Both the position numbers and the translations under genes were made by a program. A DNA stretch of 64,000 nucleotides from Motacilla alba alba (Eukaryota > Chordata > Aves > Passeriformes > Motacillidae), in NCBI RefSeq assembly GCF_015832195.1, contig NW_024037374.1, positions 310,001-374,000 of the forward strand. The letters run 5' to 3'. Each line of letters opens with the position of its first letter. Within the stretch, counting starts at the first letter, position 1. Positions 13,301-23,792 of the stretch are shown one piece after another. The notes beneath the pieces are model-generated. The model saw nothing but the letters and a program-made list of their open reading frames with translations. It was not told the DNA's origin and did no database searches.

Positions 13301-16300
13301 CTGAGACCATTTCCACCACCCCTGAGTCCACCCCCACCATCCCTGAGAGCATTTTCACCTCCTCTGAGACCACCACGGCCATCTCAGAGACCACCGGTGA
13401 CCAATGGACCTCCACAAGTCTTGAGACTGTTTCTACCACCCCTGAGACCACCTCGACCACCACCCCCGAGACCACCACCACCATCCATGAGACCACCAGT
13501 CCTGAGACCACCAGTGGTGCATGGGCCACCACCAGCCTTGAGATCATTTCCACCCCCCCTGACACCACCATGACCACTCCTGAGACCTCCATGACCACCT
13601 CTGAGACCACCAGTCCTGAGACCACCAGTGATTCTTGGACCACCACCAGCGACCAATGGATCACCACCAGTCTTGGGACCATTTCCACCATCCCTGAGCC
13701 CACCACAGCCATCCCTGAGACCACCAGAACCATCCATGAGACCACCAGTCCTGAGACCACCAGTGACCCATGGGCCACCAGCACTCCTGAGACCATTTCC
13801 ACCATCCCCGACACCACCACGGCCACCCCTGAGACCACCACTCCTGAGACCACCAGTGACGCATGGACCACCATCAGTGCTGAGACCATTTCTACCACCA
13901 CTGACACCACCACCAACACCCCTGAGACCACCACAGCTATCCCTGAGACCACCATGACCTTCCTGGGGGCCACCAGTCTTGAGATGTCCACCACCCTCCC
14001 TGAGACCACCCCCACCATCCCTGGGACCACCACCTACCCTGAGACCACCACCTCAACACCTGGGACAAACACTGATCCTGAGACAACAGCTTTCCCTGAG
14101 ACCACCACGACTTTCCCTGAGACCACCAGTCCTGAGATCACCACCATCTTCCCTAAGACCACCACAACCCCTGGTGGCACCACCACGACCACCCCGGAAA
14201 CCGCTGATCCTGAGACCACCACTTCCCTCCCTGAGACCACCACGACCCCTGAGACCACCATGACATTCCCTGGAACTACCAGTTCTGAGACCACCACCCC
14301 CTCTGAGACCACCACCACCTTCCCTGGGACAATCACCACCTTCCCAGAGACCGCTGTGACCCCTGGCACCACCACGACATTCCCTGAAACCACCGGTTCT
14401 GAGACCACCACCCTCACTGGGACCACCACCACCTTCCCTGGGACCACCACCACCTTCTCTGAGACCACAACCAGAACACCTGGGACAACCACCAGCCCCG
14501 AGACAACAGCATTCCCTGAGACCACCACGACCCCTGACACCACCATGGCATTCCCGGAGACCACCAGCTCTGAGACCACCAGCTTCCCAGAGACCACCGT
14601 GACCCCTGGAACCACCACGACATTCCCTGAAACCACCAGCCCTGAGACCACCACAATCCTAGAGACCACCACCTCAACATCTGGGACAAACACCAGCCCT
14701 GAGACAACAGCGTTCCCTCAGACCACCACGACCCCTGAGACCATCAATCCTGAGACCACCACCACAATCCCAGAGACCACCACAACCCCTGGGACCACCA
14801 CCACGACCACCCCGGAAACCGCTGAACCTGAGACCACCACCCTCCCTGGGACCACCGCTTCCCTCCCTGAGACCACCACGACCCCTGAGACCACCACGAC
14901 ATTCCCTGAGACCACCAATCCTGAGATCACCCCCCTCCCTGAGATCACTGCTTCCCTCCCTGAGACCACCACCCTCCCTGGGACCACCACCAGAACACCT
15001 GGGACAAACACCAGCCCTGAGACAACAGCGTTCCCTGAGACCACCACGACATTCCCAGAAACCACTGGCCCTGAGACCACCACCCCCTCTGAGACCACCA
15101 CCCCCTTCCTTGAGATCATCACCACCATCCCTGAGACCACCATCCTCCCTGAGACAACAGTGTTCCCTGAGACCACCGTGACCCCTGGAACCACCAAGAC
15201 ATTCCCTGAAACCACCAGTTTTGAGATTACCACAGTCCCAGAGACCACCAACTCAACACCTGGGACAAACACCAGCCCTGAGACAACAGCGTTCCCTCAG
15301 ACCACCACGACCCCTGAGACCACCAATCCTGAGATCACCCCCCTCCCTGAGATCACCGCTTCCCTCCCTGAGACCACCACCCACCCCGGGGCCACCACCA
15401 CCTTCCCTGAGACCACCACCAGAACACCTGGGACAAACACCAGCCCTGAGACAACAGCGTTCCCTGAGACCAACACCAGCCCTGAGACCACCATGGCATT
15501 CCCTGGGACCACCAGCCCTGAGACCACCGCCACCGTCCCAGAGACCACCACAATCCCAGAGATCACCACCACTTTCTCTGAGACCAGCTCCACCTTCCCT
15601 GGCACCACCACCTCAACACCTGGGACAAACACCAGCCCTGAGACAACAGCGTTCCCTGAGACCACCACCACCCCTGAGACCACCATGACCCCTGAGACCA
15701 CCATGACATTCCCTTGGACCACCAGCCCTGAGACCACCACCACCTTCCCAGAGATGGCCATGACCCCTGAGACCACCATGGCATTACCTGGAACCACCAG
15801 TTCTGAGACCACCACCCCCTCAGAGACCACCACCACCATCCCAGAGACCACTGTGACCTCTGGCACCACCACGACGTTCCCTGAAACCACCAGTTCTGAG
15901 ACCACCACCCTCACTGAGACCACCACCACCTTCCCTGAGATCACCACGACCATCCCAGAGACCACCGTGACCCCTGAGACCACCACGACATTCCCTGAAG
16001 CCTCCCTCCCTGAGACCATCACCCTCACTGAGACCACCACCACCTTCCCTGGGACCACCACCTCAACACCTGGGACAAACACCAGCCCAAAGACATCAAC
16101 GTTCCCTGAGACCACCACGACCCCTGAGACCACCACGACATTTCTTGGGACCACCAGTCCTGTGCCCATCGCCCCTTCTGAGACCACCACCACCTTCCCT
16201 GAGACCACCACCAATCCGGAGACCACTTCTACCAGCCCTGGCACCACCACATTCCCTGACACCACCACCATCATCTCTGAGACCACCATCACTGCCCCTG

Positions 16301-19300
16301 TGACCAACACCACCACACCTGGGACCAACACCACCACACCTGGGACCAACAGCACCACACCTGGGAACAACACCACCACACCTGGGAACAACACCACCAC
16401 ACCTGGGACCAACAGCACCACACCTGGGACCAACACCACCACACCTGGGGCCAACACCACACCTGGGACCAACATCACACCTGGGACCAACACCACCACA
16501 CCTGGGACCAACACCACACCTGGGACCAACACCACCACACCTGGGACCAACACCCCCACACCTGGGACCAACACCACCACACCTGGGATCAACACCACCA
16601 CACCTGGGACAAACACCACCACACCTGGGACCAACACCACCACACCTGGGACCACCACCACACCTGGGACCAACATCACACCTGGGACCAACACCACACC
16701 TGGGATCAACACCACCACACCTGGGACCAACATCACACCTGGGATCAACACCACCACACCTGGGACAAACACCACCACACCTGGGACCAACAGCACCACA
16801 CCTGGGACCAACACCACACCTGGGACCAACACCACCACACCTGGGAACAACACCACCACACCTGGGACCACCACACCTGGGACCACCACCACACCTGGGA
16901 CCAACACCCCCACACCTGGGACCAACACCACCACACCTGGGACAAACACCACCACACCTGGGACCAACACCACACCTGGGTCCAACAGCACCACACCTGG
17001 GACCAACATCACACCTGGGACCACCACCACCACACCTGGGAACAACACCACCACACCTGGGATCAACACCACCACACCTGGGATCAAAACCACCACACCT
17101 GGGACCAACACCACACCTGGGACTAACACCACCACACCTGGGACCAACACCACCACACCTGGGACCACCATCACACCTGGGACCAACAGCACCACACCTG
17201 GGACCAACACCACCACACCTGGGATCAACATCACCACACCTGGGACCAACACCACACCTGGGACCATCACCACACCTGGGGCCAACACCACCACACCTGG
17301 GACCAACACCACACCTGGGATCAACACCACCACACCTGGGACCATCACCACACCTGGGACCAACATCACCACACCTGGGACCAACACCACCACACCTGGG
17401 ACCATCACCACACCTGGGACCAACACCACCACACCTGGGACCAACACCACCACACCTGGGACCAACACCACACCTGGGACCAACACCACACCTGGGACCA
17501 ACACCACCACACCTGGGACCAACACCACCACACCTGGGACCAACACCACACCTGGGACCAACACCACCACACCTGGGACCAACACCACCACACCTGGGAC
17601 CAACACCACACCTGGGACCAACACCACACCTGGGACCAACACCACCACACCTGGGATCAACATCACCACACCTGGGACCAACACCACCACACCTGGGACC
17701 ATCACCACACCTGGGACCAACATCACCACACCTGGGACTAACACCACACCTGGGAACAACACCACCACACCTGGGACCACCACCACACCTGGGACCAACA
17801 CCACCACACCTGGGACCAACACCACACCTGGGACCAACAGCACCACACCTGGGACAAACACCACACCTGGGACCAACACCACACCTGGGACCACCACCAC
17901 ACCTGGGACCAACACCACCACACCTGGGACCAACACCACCACACCTGGGACCAACACCACCACACCTGGGACCAACAGCACCACACCTGGGACCAACACC
18001 ACACCTGGGACCAACACCACCACACCTGGGACCACCACCACACCTGGGACCAACATCACACCTGGGGCCAACACCACACCTGGGACCAACACCACACCTG
18101 GGACTAACACCACCACACCTGGGACCACCACCACCACACCTGGGACCAACACCACACCTGGGACCAACACCACCACACCTGGGACCAACACCACCACACC
18201 TGGGACCATCATCTCACCTGGGACCAACAGCACCACACCTGTGACCACCATCACACCTGGGACCAACACCACCACACCTGGGACCACCACCACACCTGGG
18301 ACCAACACCACACCTGGGACCAACACCACCACACCTGGGACTAACACCACACCTGGGACCAACACCACACCTGGGACCAACACCACACCTGGGACCAACA
18401 CCACCACACCTGGGGCCAACACCACCACACTTGGGACCACCACCACCACCTCCAACCATACGACCACCACCAGTACCACACCTACAACTACCAGCACCAC
18501 CCGTAGAACCACCACCATCACCACCACCACCACCATGTCCACCCCTCCCCACTCCACCACCACCCCAGGTACTTCCCACCCCTCCTTCCCCCCTGGCCCA
18601 TTTCCGTGTCCCTTCCGGTTCCTCCTCCATCCCCTCTCCTTCCAGGCACCTGCAACAACGGCGGCACCTGGGTCAACGGCCACTGCCGGTGTCCCCTCGG
18701 CTTCACTGGGGACAGGTGTGATGACATCAGCGACACCATCGAAACCAAGGCCGGTAGGAATTCCGTCTTTTTTTTTTGGGGTGTGTCCAACGCTGGGATA
18801 AGATCTGACGGGGTGAGGAAGATCTGGAGGGGTTCTCCAGGTGTGACCGTATCCCAAAGAACCTCCTCCGTAGGTCCTCCTCCAAAGCTGTCCCACGTGG
18901 ATCCAACCCTTCAGGTGGATCTCCATGGTCATGTCCAAGCTGTTTCCTGCTTGGAAAGGGGTCAGGAATCATCAGGGTTGGAGCAGGGTCTTGGTCCGCG
19001 TGATGGATCTCCATGGTCATGTCCAAGGTGTTTCCTGCTTGGGAATGGGTCAAGAACCATCCGAGTCTCTCAGAACCCAAAACTTTGGGAGGAGGTGGTG
19101 GTTCCACCAGGTCCTGCCCAATGAGGGTGAGGCAGGGTGCAGGATCCACCTGAGATTCCCACCTGGAAATTTTTGGGACGTGGGGGATGGCCCAGCTCCA
19201 AACCATCAGCAGGATTAGGATCCACCTGGGAGGACCAGGTGGGAATTTTGGGGAATGGCACGCGGCCCAGTCCTTGCTGGGATCACCCAGCGGAGCCGCG

Positions 19301-21873
19301 GGGCCACTGGTGGTCCCTCCCGATGGGTGGAGGAGGTTTCCCCTGGTTCCTTCACAACAACTCCCAAATTCCGGGGATTTGGGGGGGAGATTTACGGGTC
19401 CCACCTGCCTGGGAAGGTCTCTCTGCCCCACCTCCTTCACGGGCTGGTTCTGGACATCCCCAGAGACCAACGGGACGGTGCAGGTGGTGCTGCGTGTCAC
19501 CAACCGGGAATTCACCGAGGACCTCAACAACAGCAACTCAGACACCTACAGGAAGTTTGTCCAGGACTTCACCGAGCAGGTAAAGGGACACGAGACCCCA
19601 CCTGGCGTCGGGATCTACCTGGTGGAGCAGCCAGATGCATCCCAAGTTCTCCGAGAACTTCTCCAGGTTCTTGCGTGGTGTTCTCCGGGTCCGCCGGGAT
19701 GGATTTTGGGGGGAGAACACCCAAAGTGAGGGAGATCCAGGAGGATGAGAAGGGAATGGACCCAACCATCCCACCTGGAGACATCTTCTCTTCCAGATGG
19801 GCGTGGTCTACTCCAGCATCGAGGGGTACAAGGGCATCAAGGTGAACAGACTCAGGTGAGCGCCGGGGTCACCAGGACGGGGATTTTGGGGTCATTTCAT
19901 GGGAAAAGGGCGTTTGGATCGGGACGGTGGTGTTTCTGTCCAGCCCTGGCAGCGTGAAGGTGGATCACGTCGTCATCGTGACCCTGAGGGTGACCTCCCA
20001 GAGCCAGGAGGAACTCCAGAACATCACGGCCAAAGTGCAGGAGAAGATCGAGGCGGCGGCACCGCAATTCAACTGCACCAAGGGTACCTTGCCACCCTCC
20101 CACCGCCGGGCTGGGGACAGCCAGGGCCATCTACGGGGTGGGGGACACCTTCCCAGCCACCCAAACCACCCCAGACACCCCAGAGAGGGGCTGTGGGGCT
20201 GTGCCCCCCACCAGTTTGACCTCTCTTGCAGGTGACCTGTGCTTCAACTCCTCCGAGGTGGTGATCAACAGCACCACGCTGGAATTCGATGGAGACGGTG
20301 AGCGGAAGGGGGGGACCCAGGTGGGTTTGGGGGTCTCCAGAGTCCCCCCCAGGTGACCTCTGGTCCCCTCTCCAGCCTACTGCTGGAGCCAAGTGCCCGA
20401 GGGCTACCGGGAATTCTTCTTCCCCAACCTGACGAGCTCCGGGTTGTCCTGCACGTCCAACTGCACGCCGGGCACCGCCAGCACCATCGACTGCAACCGT
20501 GGGACATGCCACATCACCCGCGGAGGTCCTCAGTGCTTGTAAGGCTGGAGGAAATTCATCCTCCTCCTCCTCCAAAGCTGTCCCACATGGATCCAACCCT
20601 TCAGGTGGATCTCCATGGTCATTTCCAAGCTGTTTCCTGCTTGGAAATGGGTCAGGAATCATCAGGGTTGCAGCAGATTCCAAGGTGTTTCCTGCTTGGA
20701 AACGGGTCAAGAATCATCAGGGTTGCAGCAGATTCTTGGTCCACATGGATCCAAGCTTCTGGTGGATCTTCAGAATCCTTTCCAAGCTGTTTCCCGCATG
20801 GAAATGGGTCAGGAATCATCAGAGTTGGAGCAGAGTCTTGGTCCAACATGGATCCAGCCCTTCTGGTGTAACTCCAGGCCCACCTCCGAGGTTTTCTCTG
20901 CGGAACAAGAGGTCAAAAATCCTTGAGGTTGGGGTGGGGTCTTCCTCCACGTGGATCCAAACCTTCTGACGGATCTCCACGATCATCTCCAGGGTTAAAC
21001 CCCCGAGGTGGAGCAGAGCCTTGTTTCAAGCAGGGCTTGAGGCTGCAGAAATGGGGTTGGGGTGGCAGGGGTTTCTTCTGGGGGGTGGGGTTCCCAGCTT
21101 TGGGTTGACCCCCTTGTCCCACCCCCCACCAGCTGTGACGAGACCCACCTGTACTGGTACCAAGACGACCGCTGCGCATCACGGGTCAGCAAACTGGCCA
21201 TGGGCCTGGGCTTGGCCGTGGCCATCCTGGTTGTCGTGGTCATCGTCCTCTCCGTCTTCCTCTTCCGCGCTCGGAGATCCGGGTCCTTTGACAGGTGAAA
21301 GGGGACAGGTTTGGGGGGGGTCTCCCTGGGGCGGGAGAACCCGTTGGGTTGGTGGTTTCCAAGATGTTCCTCGTCCTCAGTGTTGGGGGGTGACCTTGGT
21401 CCTTTGTGGGGGTGTGGAGGAGCTGGGGGGGTCCAGGCAGGGATGGACCTGCTGATGGTGACCCCCCGCACCCCCTGACCCGTCACCAGGGCCGAGCAGA
21501 AGATGATGGAGAATTGGTACCAGAACATCAGCGAGGAGTGGAGCCCCCAGGGAAGCTTCACCTTCCGGAACCAAGGTGGGCGTGGAGTGAGTGGGGGGGG
21601 TCTCTGGTGACCCCACAGAGTTGGTTTGGGCCCCCCATCACCACTGAACCCTGCTGTCCCACAGGTCCCCAGCTCGAGGACGACCATCCAGTCAACCTCG
21701 AGGCTGTGGACACGTCGGCGCCGGTGAGTTCCCCCCGCCCTCCAGCCGTGGTGGGGCCAGGGCAGCGGGGACACCCCAGATGTTCCTGACACCCCGTTCT
21801 CCACCGGGTCTTCTCCGGCACGTCCCAACAGATCCAAATCCCGCGGCCGCAGAAGTTCATCACGAAGCTCTGA
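1296..21873 (+). CDS. Transmembrane mucin gene 1 (MUC3/MUC12/MUC17-like), complete
   Basis: Large cell-surface mucin of the SEA-containing family, predicted at about 5,311 residues. Coding exons: 1296-1362, 3701-18568, 18646-18753, 19464-19579, 19797-19855, 19944-20083, 20232-20297, 20376-20538, 21133-21294, 21490-21575, 21665-21723, 21832-21873. All borders are AG/GT, phases agree throughout, and the total of 15,936 nt is divisible by three. Domain order: signal peptide, a very long Ser/Thr/Pro region, an EGF-like domain, a SEA domain with the Gly-Ser cleavage site in PGSVKV, a second EGF-like domain, one membrane helix (about 21,200-21,270) and a tail of about 65 residues ending in TKL. The architecture and the nearby SERPINE1-AP1S1 pair match the human 7q22 mucin cluster, but one-to-one orthology with a single human gene cannot be assigned. 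It is convergent with mucin gene 2. Transcript evidence would be needed for the 5' UTR and for any extra small exon in intron 1. Confidence 0.9.
1548..2580. repeat. Minisatellite in mucin gene 1 intron 1
   Basis: Tandem units of about 20-25 bp, consensus GGTCCATGGAAATGGGTCAG, with many GGTCTCTGGGAATG variants. Several frames stay open by chance and encode Gly/Ser/Met repeats. It lies inside intron 1 (1363-3700) and has no splice-consistent coding role. Confidence 0.9.
2690..2736. repeat. CCT/AGG microsatellite
   Basis: An almost pure run of CTC/CCT triplets inside intron 1 of mucin gene 1, flanked by C-rich sequence. Confidence 0.85.
2986..3132. repeat. Short A-rich tandem repeat (AATGAGGAAAATTC)
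   Basis: About seven units of 20-23 bp with consensus AATGAGGAAAATTCTCGTTT. It is AT-richer than the surroundings. Each unit carries a GAGGAA ETS-like core. It lies in intron 1 of mucin gene 1. Confidence 0.85.
3300..3417 (+). promoter_or_regulatory. Cluster of seven GATAA motifs in intron 1
   Basis: GATAA occurs in one orientation at 3300, 3312, 3333, 3353, 3373, 3394 and 3413, a spacing of about 20 bp. GATA4/5/6 factors control gut epithelial genes, so this may be an intronic enhancer, about 300 bp before the giant exon. The even spacing also fits a decayed 20-bp minisatellite, so function is uncertain. Confidence 0.4.
3745..4535 (+). repeat. Coding 15-bp repeat (PGTTS/PGNTK type)
   Basis: About 50 units of consensus CCTGGGAACACCAAA / CCTGGGACCACCAGC in the coding frame, encoding five-residue repeats such as PGNTK and PGTTS. 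It is the N-terminal zone of the mucin domain of gene 1. Confidence 0.9.
5273..6960 (+). repeat. 930-bp higher-order duplication within the mucin exon
   Basis: The stretch starting near 5273 recurs near 6203 at a constant offset of 930 bp: CCATGGGACA occurs at 5281 and 6211, and TGGATGTCCA at 5551 and 6481. The period equals 310 codons and keeps the frame. A further partial copy begins near 7150. The copies are very similar, which suggests recent unequal exchange. Confidence 0.8.
16300..18440 (+). repeat. Coding 18/21-bp repeat (TTTPGTN)
   Basis: Roughly 100 units of consensus ACACCTGGGACCAACACC, with or without an extra ACC, encode TPGTNT/TTPGTNT repeats. The N-T-T and N-S-T triplets give many potential N-glycosylation sequons in addition to O-glycan sites. 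The zone lies directly before the EGF-SEA cassette. Confidence 0.9.
18646..20538 (+). other. Mucin gene 1 EGF-SEA-EGF cassette (seven exons)
   Basis: Exon 18646-18753 encodes an EGF-like domain (TCNNGGTWVNGHCRCPLGF). Exons 19464-19579, 19797-19855 and 19944-20083 encode a SEA domain that starts near TNGTVQVVLRVTN and carries PGSVKVDH, where autocleavage between Gly and Ser is expected. Exons 20232-20297 and 20376-20538 encode the Cys-rich second EGF-like domain (LSCTSNCTPGT...CNRGTCHI). Order and exon phases match mucin gene 2. Cleavage would leave two subunits held together non-covalently at the surface. Confidence 0.9.
18885..19065. repeat. Low-copy intronic repeat, copy set A
   Basis: About two units of roughly 85-110 bp containing GTTTCCTGCTTGGAAATGGG and ATCATCAGGGTTG-like sequence, in the intron after the first EGF exon. 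The same unit recurs at 20,570-20,870 in a different intron of the gene. Confidence 0.8.
20570..20870. repeat. Low-copy intronic repeat, copy set B
   Basis: Three to four tandem units of the repeat also found at 18,885-19,065 (CCATGGTCATTTCCAAGCTG core). They lie in the intron between the second EGF exon and the membrane exon. Confidence 0.8.
21133..21873 (+). other. Mucin gene 1 membrane helix and cytoplasmic tail exons
   Basis: Exon 21133-21294 finishes the EGF domain, crosses the membrane with a Val/Leu/Ile-rich helix and ends in a basic stop-transfer stretch (FRARRSG). Exons 21490-21575, 21665-21723 and 21832-21873 form the tail. It contains YQNI, a YxxPhi sorting motif, and VNLEAVDTS, which is shared with gene 2 (INLERVDTS). 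It ends FITKL, a class I PDZ-ligand pattern. Stop codon TGA is at 21871-21873. Confidence 0.88.
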
Positions 21874-21911
21874 GATGCGGTGGGGTGGTGATTTCCACCA
21901 CCGGAACCTCA

Positions 21912-22125
21912 CCATCATCATCATCATCATCATCAATGTCATCAATGTCAACACCATCATCATGAACAGGCTCAACATCAAAATCTTCTTCATCTGCATC
22001 ACCATCATTATCATCATCATCATCATTATTATCACGACCAACATGATTGCCATCACCATCATCATCAACAACAAAATCGCCACCAACATCATCACCACCA
22101 TCATCGCCACCACCATCCCCATCCC
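21912..22125. repeat. CAT/ATC microsatellite in the mucin gene 1 3' UTR
   Basis: Imperfect ATC/CAT triplet runs begin about 40 bp after the stop codon. Because they start so close to the stop, they should be part of the transcript. Confidence 0.85.
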
Positions 22126-23505
22126 CAACCCCATGGAACGATGTCCCCCCCAGCACTGTGGGACAACCTGGACCTTCTCCTGGGGGGCACCTTGACCCCC
22201 TGCCCCCATCTTCATCCTCCTCCTGTATCCCTCATCCTCTTCCTGCCAGCACTTTTAGGTCATGACCCCACTTTTAGGGCGTGGGGACCTCACCTCCAGC
22301 AGCACTTTTTGGGTCGTGACCCCACCTGAAAGGTCACGTCCCCATCTCCAAGGTCATGTCCCCGCCTCCCTCCCTCCCCAAATTCAAGGGTGAGTCTCCC
22401 CCCCACCCAAAAAAAAAAGGGGGCTGGACCCTCTCCTTCTCAATGAAGTCACTCAAAGATCTCTGGTGTTGCTGGTTTGTACTGGGACAACCCCAGGGAC
22501 GGCTCGGGGAGGGGACAAACATCCCCGACCACCCTTTTGGAGCTATTTTTGGGGGAGTGACACCCCCACACCCACCTGCGACCTCCCCCCTACTCCAACT
22601 GGGGACACTCCCACCGCATTCCAGCACCTGCCAGGTGTGTTTGGGGCCACACCACTTTGTGTGTTTGGGGCCACACCTGGCCACACCTCCAGGTACTGGG
22701 GACTTTGTCCCCATTCCCGCTCTGGTTGCCAAGACATAAAAATGTTGATTTTAGCGCGGAAAGGGTGGGGCGGGAATTGGCTGAGGGCCGAGTGCCAACG
22801 CCAGGGCGGGACGTTTCCTCCCGACCTGTCCGTGGCGTGGAAGAAGGGGGTGGAGGTGGTTGCGGGGGTGGTGGGGGTCATGGTGGTGATGGGACCGGAG
22901 TGGGCATGGGGGTGGTGGGGTCGTGGGGTTGGGGGTGGCCATGGTGGGGGAGTCATGGGGGTCATGAGGGTCAGGAGAGTCGTGGGGCTGGGGTGGTTGG
23001 GGGTTCATGGTGATGGGAGAGGTCATGGTGGTCAAAGTGGTGAGGGTGATGGTCATAGTGGTGGTGGGGAGCGCGATCGCGGTGGTCCATTGTCCACCTT
23101 GGGACCCCCTCAATGTCCCCAACAACCAAAGGTCGTATCACCTTGGGACCTCTTCAGTGTCCCCCACTCATGAGTGGTGCCACCTTGGGACCCCCTCGAT
23201 GTCCCCCCATCATGGTTGGTATCACCTTGAGACCCCCTTAATGTCCCCCACCCGTGGGTGGTGTCACCTTGGAACCCCCTCAATGTCCCTCACGCATGGG
23301 CACCACCCAAGGTGACACCATCCCAAGGTGGCACGACCACATCTGCCCCACCCTCCTTCTCCGAGCCCTTTGTCCCCGTGGGAAGGAGGTGTGAAGGAAC
23401 CTCCAGGGTGACATTTCATTCCAGGGCTGGGGACAAGGGGACGCTTTCTCCCACACATGTCACCAGCTGATGTTGGGGTGTCCCAAGGGCAGTTCCAAAT
23501 CGCTC

Positions 23506-23511
23506 AGTAAA
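23506..23511 (+). terminator. Candidate variant poly(A) signal of mucin gene 1
   Basis: AGTAAA is the best hexamer found on the plus strand between the gene 1 stop and the end of gene 2; no AATAAA was seen. Its use would give a 3' UTR of about 1.6 kb. Weak evidence. Confidence 0.25.
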
Positions 23512-23661
23512 TAATTACCTCATTCCCAATATTTTCTCTTCCTGGTTCGGGTGTTTTCCCTTGGATTTGCACCTTGTCCCCAACCCAGACCTGGCCCTGT
23601 CACGGAGCCACCTCGTGTCCCCAAGTGGAATTGGACAGGTGGCAATAACGCAAAGGATATA

Positions 23662-23667
23662 TTTAAT
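23662..23667 (-). terminator. Candidate poly(A) signal of mucin gene 2 (ATTAAA)
   Basis: On the minus strand this reads ATTAAA, the commonest variant hexamer, about 130 nt after the gene 2 stop in a small AT-rich island. Confidence 0.45.
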
Positions 23668-23792
23668 TATAAATAATTCTGTGTACAAACGTCTGCGTGG
23701 GGAGGAAGAGGATGGTGGATCTCCTGATTCTCGTCACCCTCACGTCCTCGTGTCCCCGTGTCCTGTGTCTGCTGGCTCTCAGGTGGCTTCCC

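Larger units (their letters stand above)
3701..18568 (+). other. Mucin gene 1 exon 2: giant Ser/Thr/Pro exon of 14,868 bp
   Basis: One uninterrupted exon of 4,956 codons between acceptor CTCTCCGCAG (3700) and donor CCCAG|GTACTT (18568/18569). It has four zones. 3745-4530 is a 15-bp repeat (SPGNT, KPGTT). 4530-13960 has longer degenerate repeats of the type TSDQWTSTSLETISTTPETT with recurrent Trp. 13960-16290 is FPETTTTPETT-like. 16300-18430 is an 18/21-bp repeat TTTPGTN. I saw no cysteine in the whole exon. Thr, Ser and Pro dominate, as expected for dense O-glycosylation. Long antisense open frames across it are by-products of composition. Confidence 0.9.
21874..23792. other. Convergent 3' region between mucin genes 1 and 2
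   Basis: About 1.9 kb separate the two stop codons. It holds the CAT microsatellite, a GGTCATGGTGG-like minisatellite (about 22,840-23,075), a CACCTTGGGACCCCCTCAATG repeat (about 23,090-23,330) and unique AT-richer sequence at 23,480-23,690. Candidate poly(A) signals are AGTAAA at 23,506-23,511 for gene 1 and ATTAAA (minus strand, 23,667-23,662) for gene 2. No additional gene is seen. Confidence 0.6.

Noticed and set aside
15297..18938. Minus-strand frame of 1,213 codons and other antisense frames over 3.5-18.9 kb
   Set aside because: They mirror the mucin gene 1 repeat exon and have no splice or domain support.
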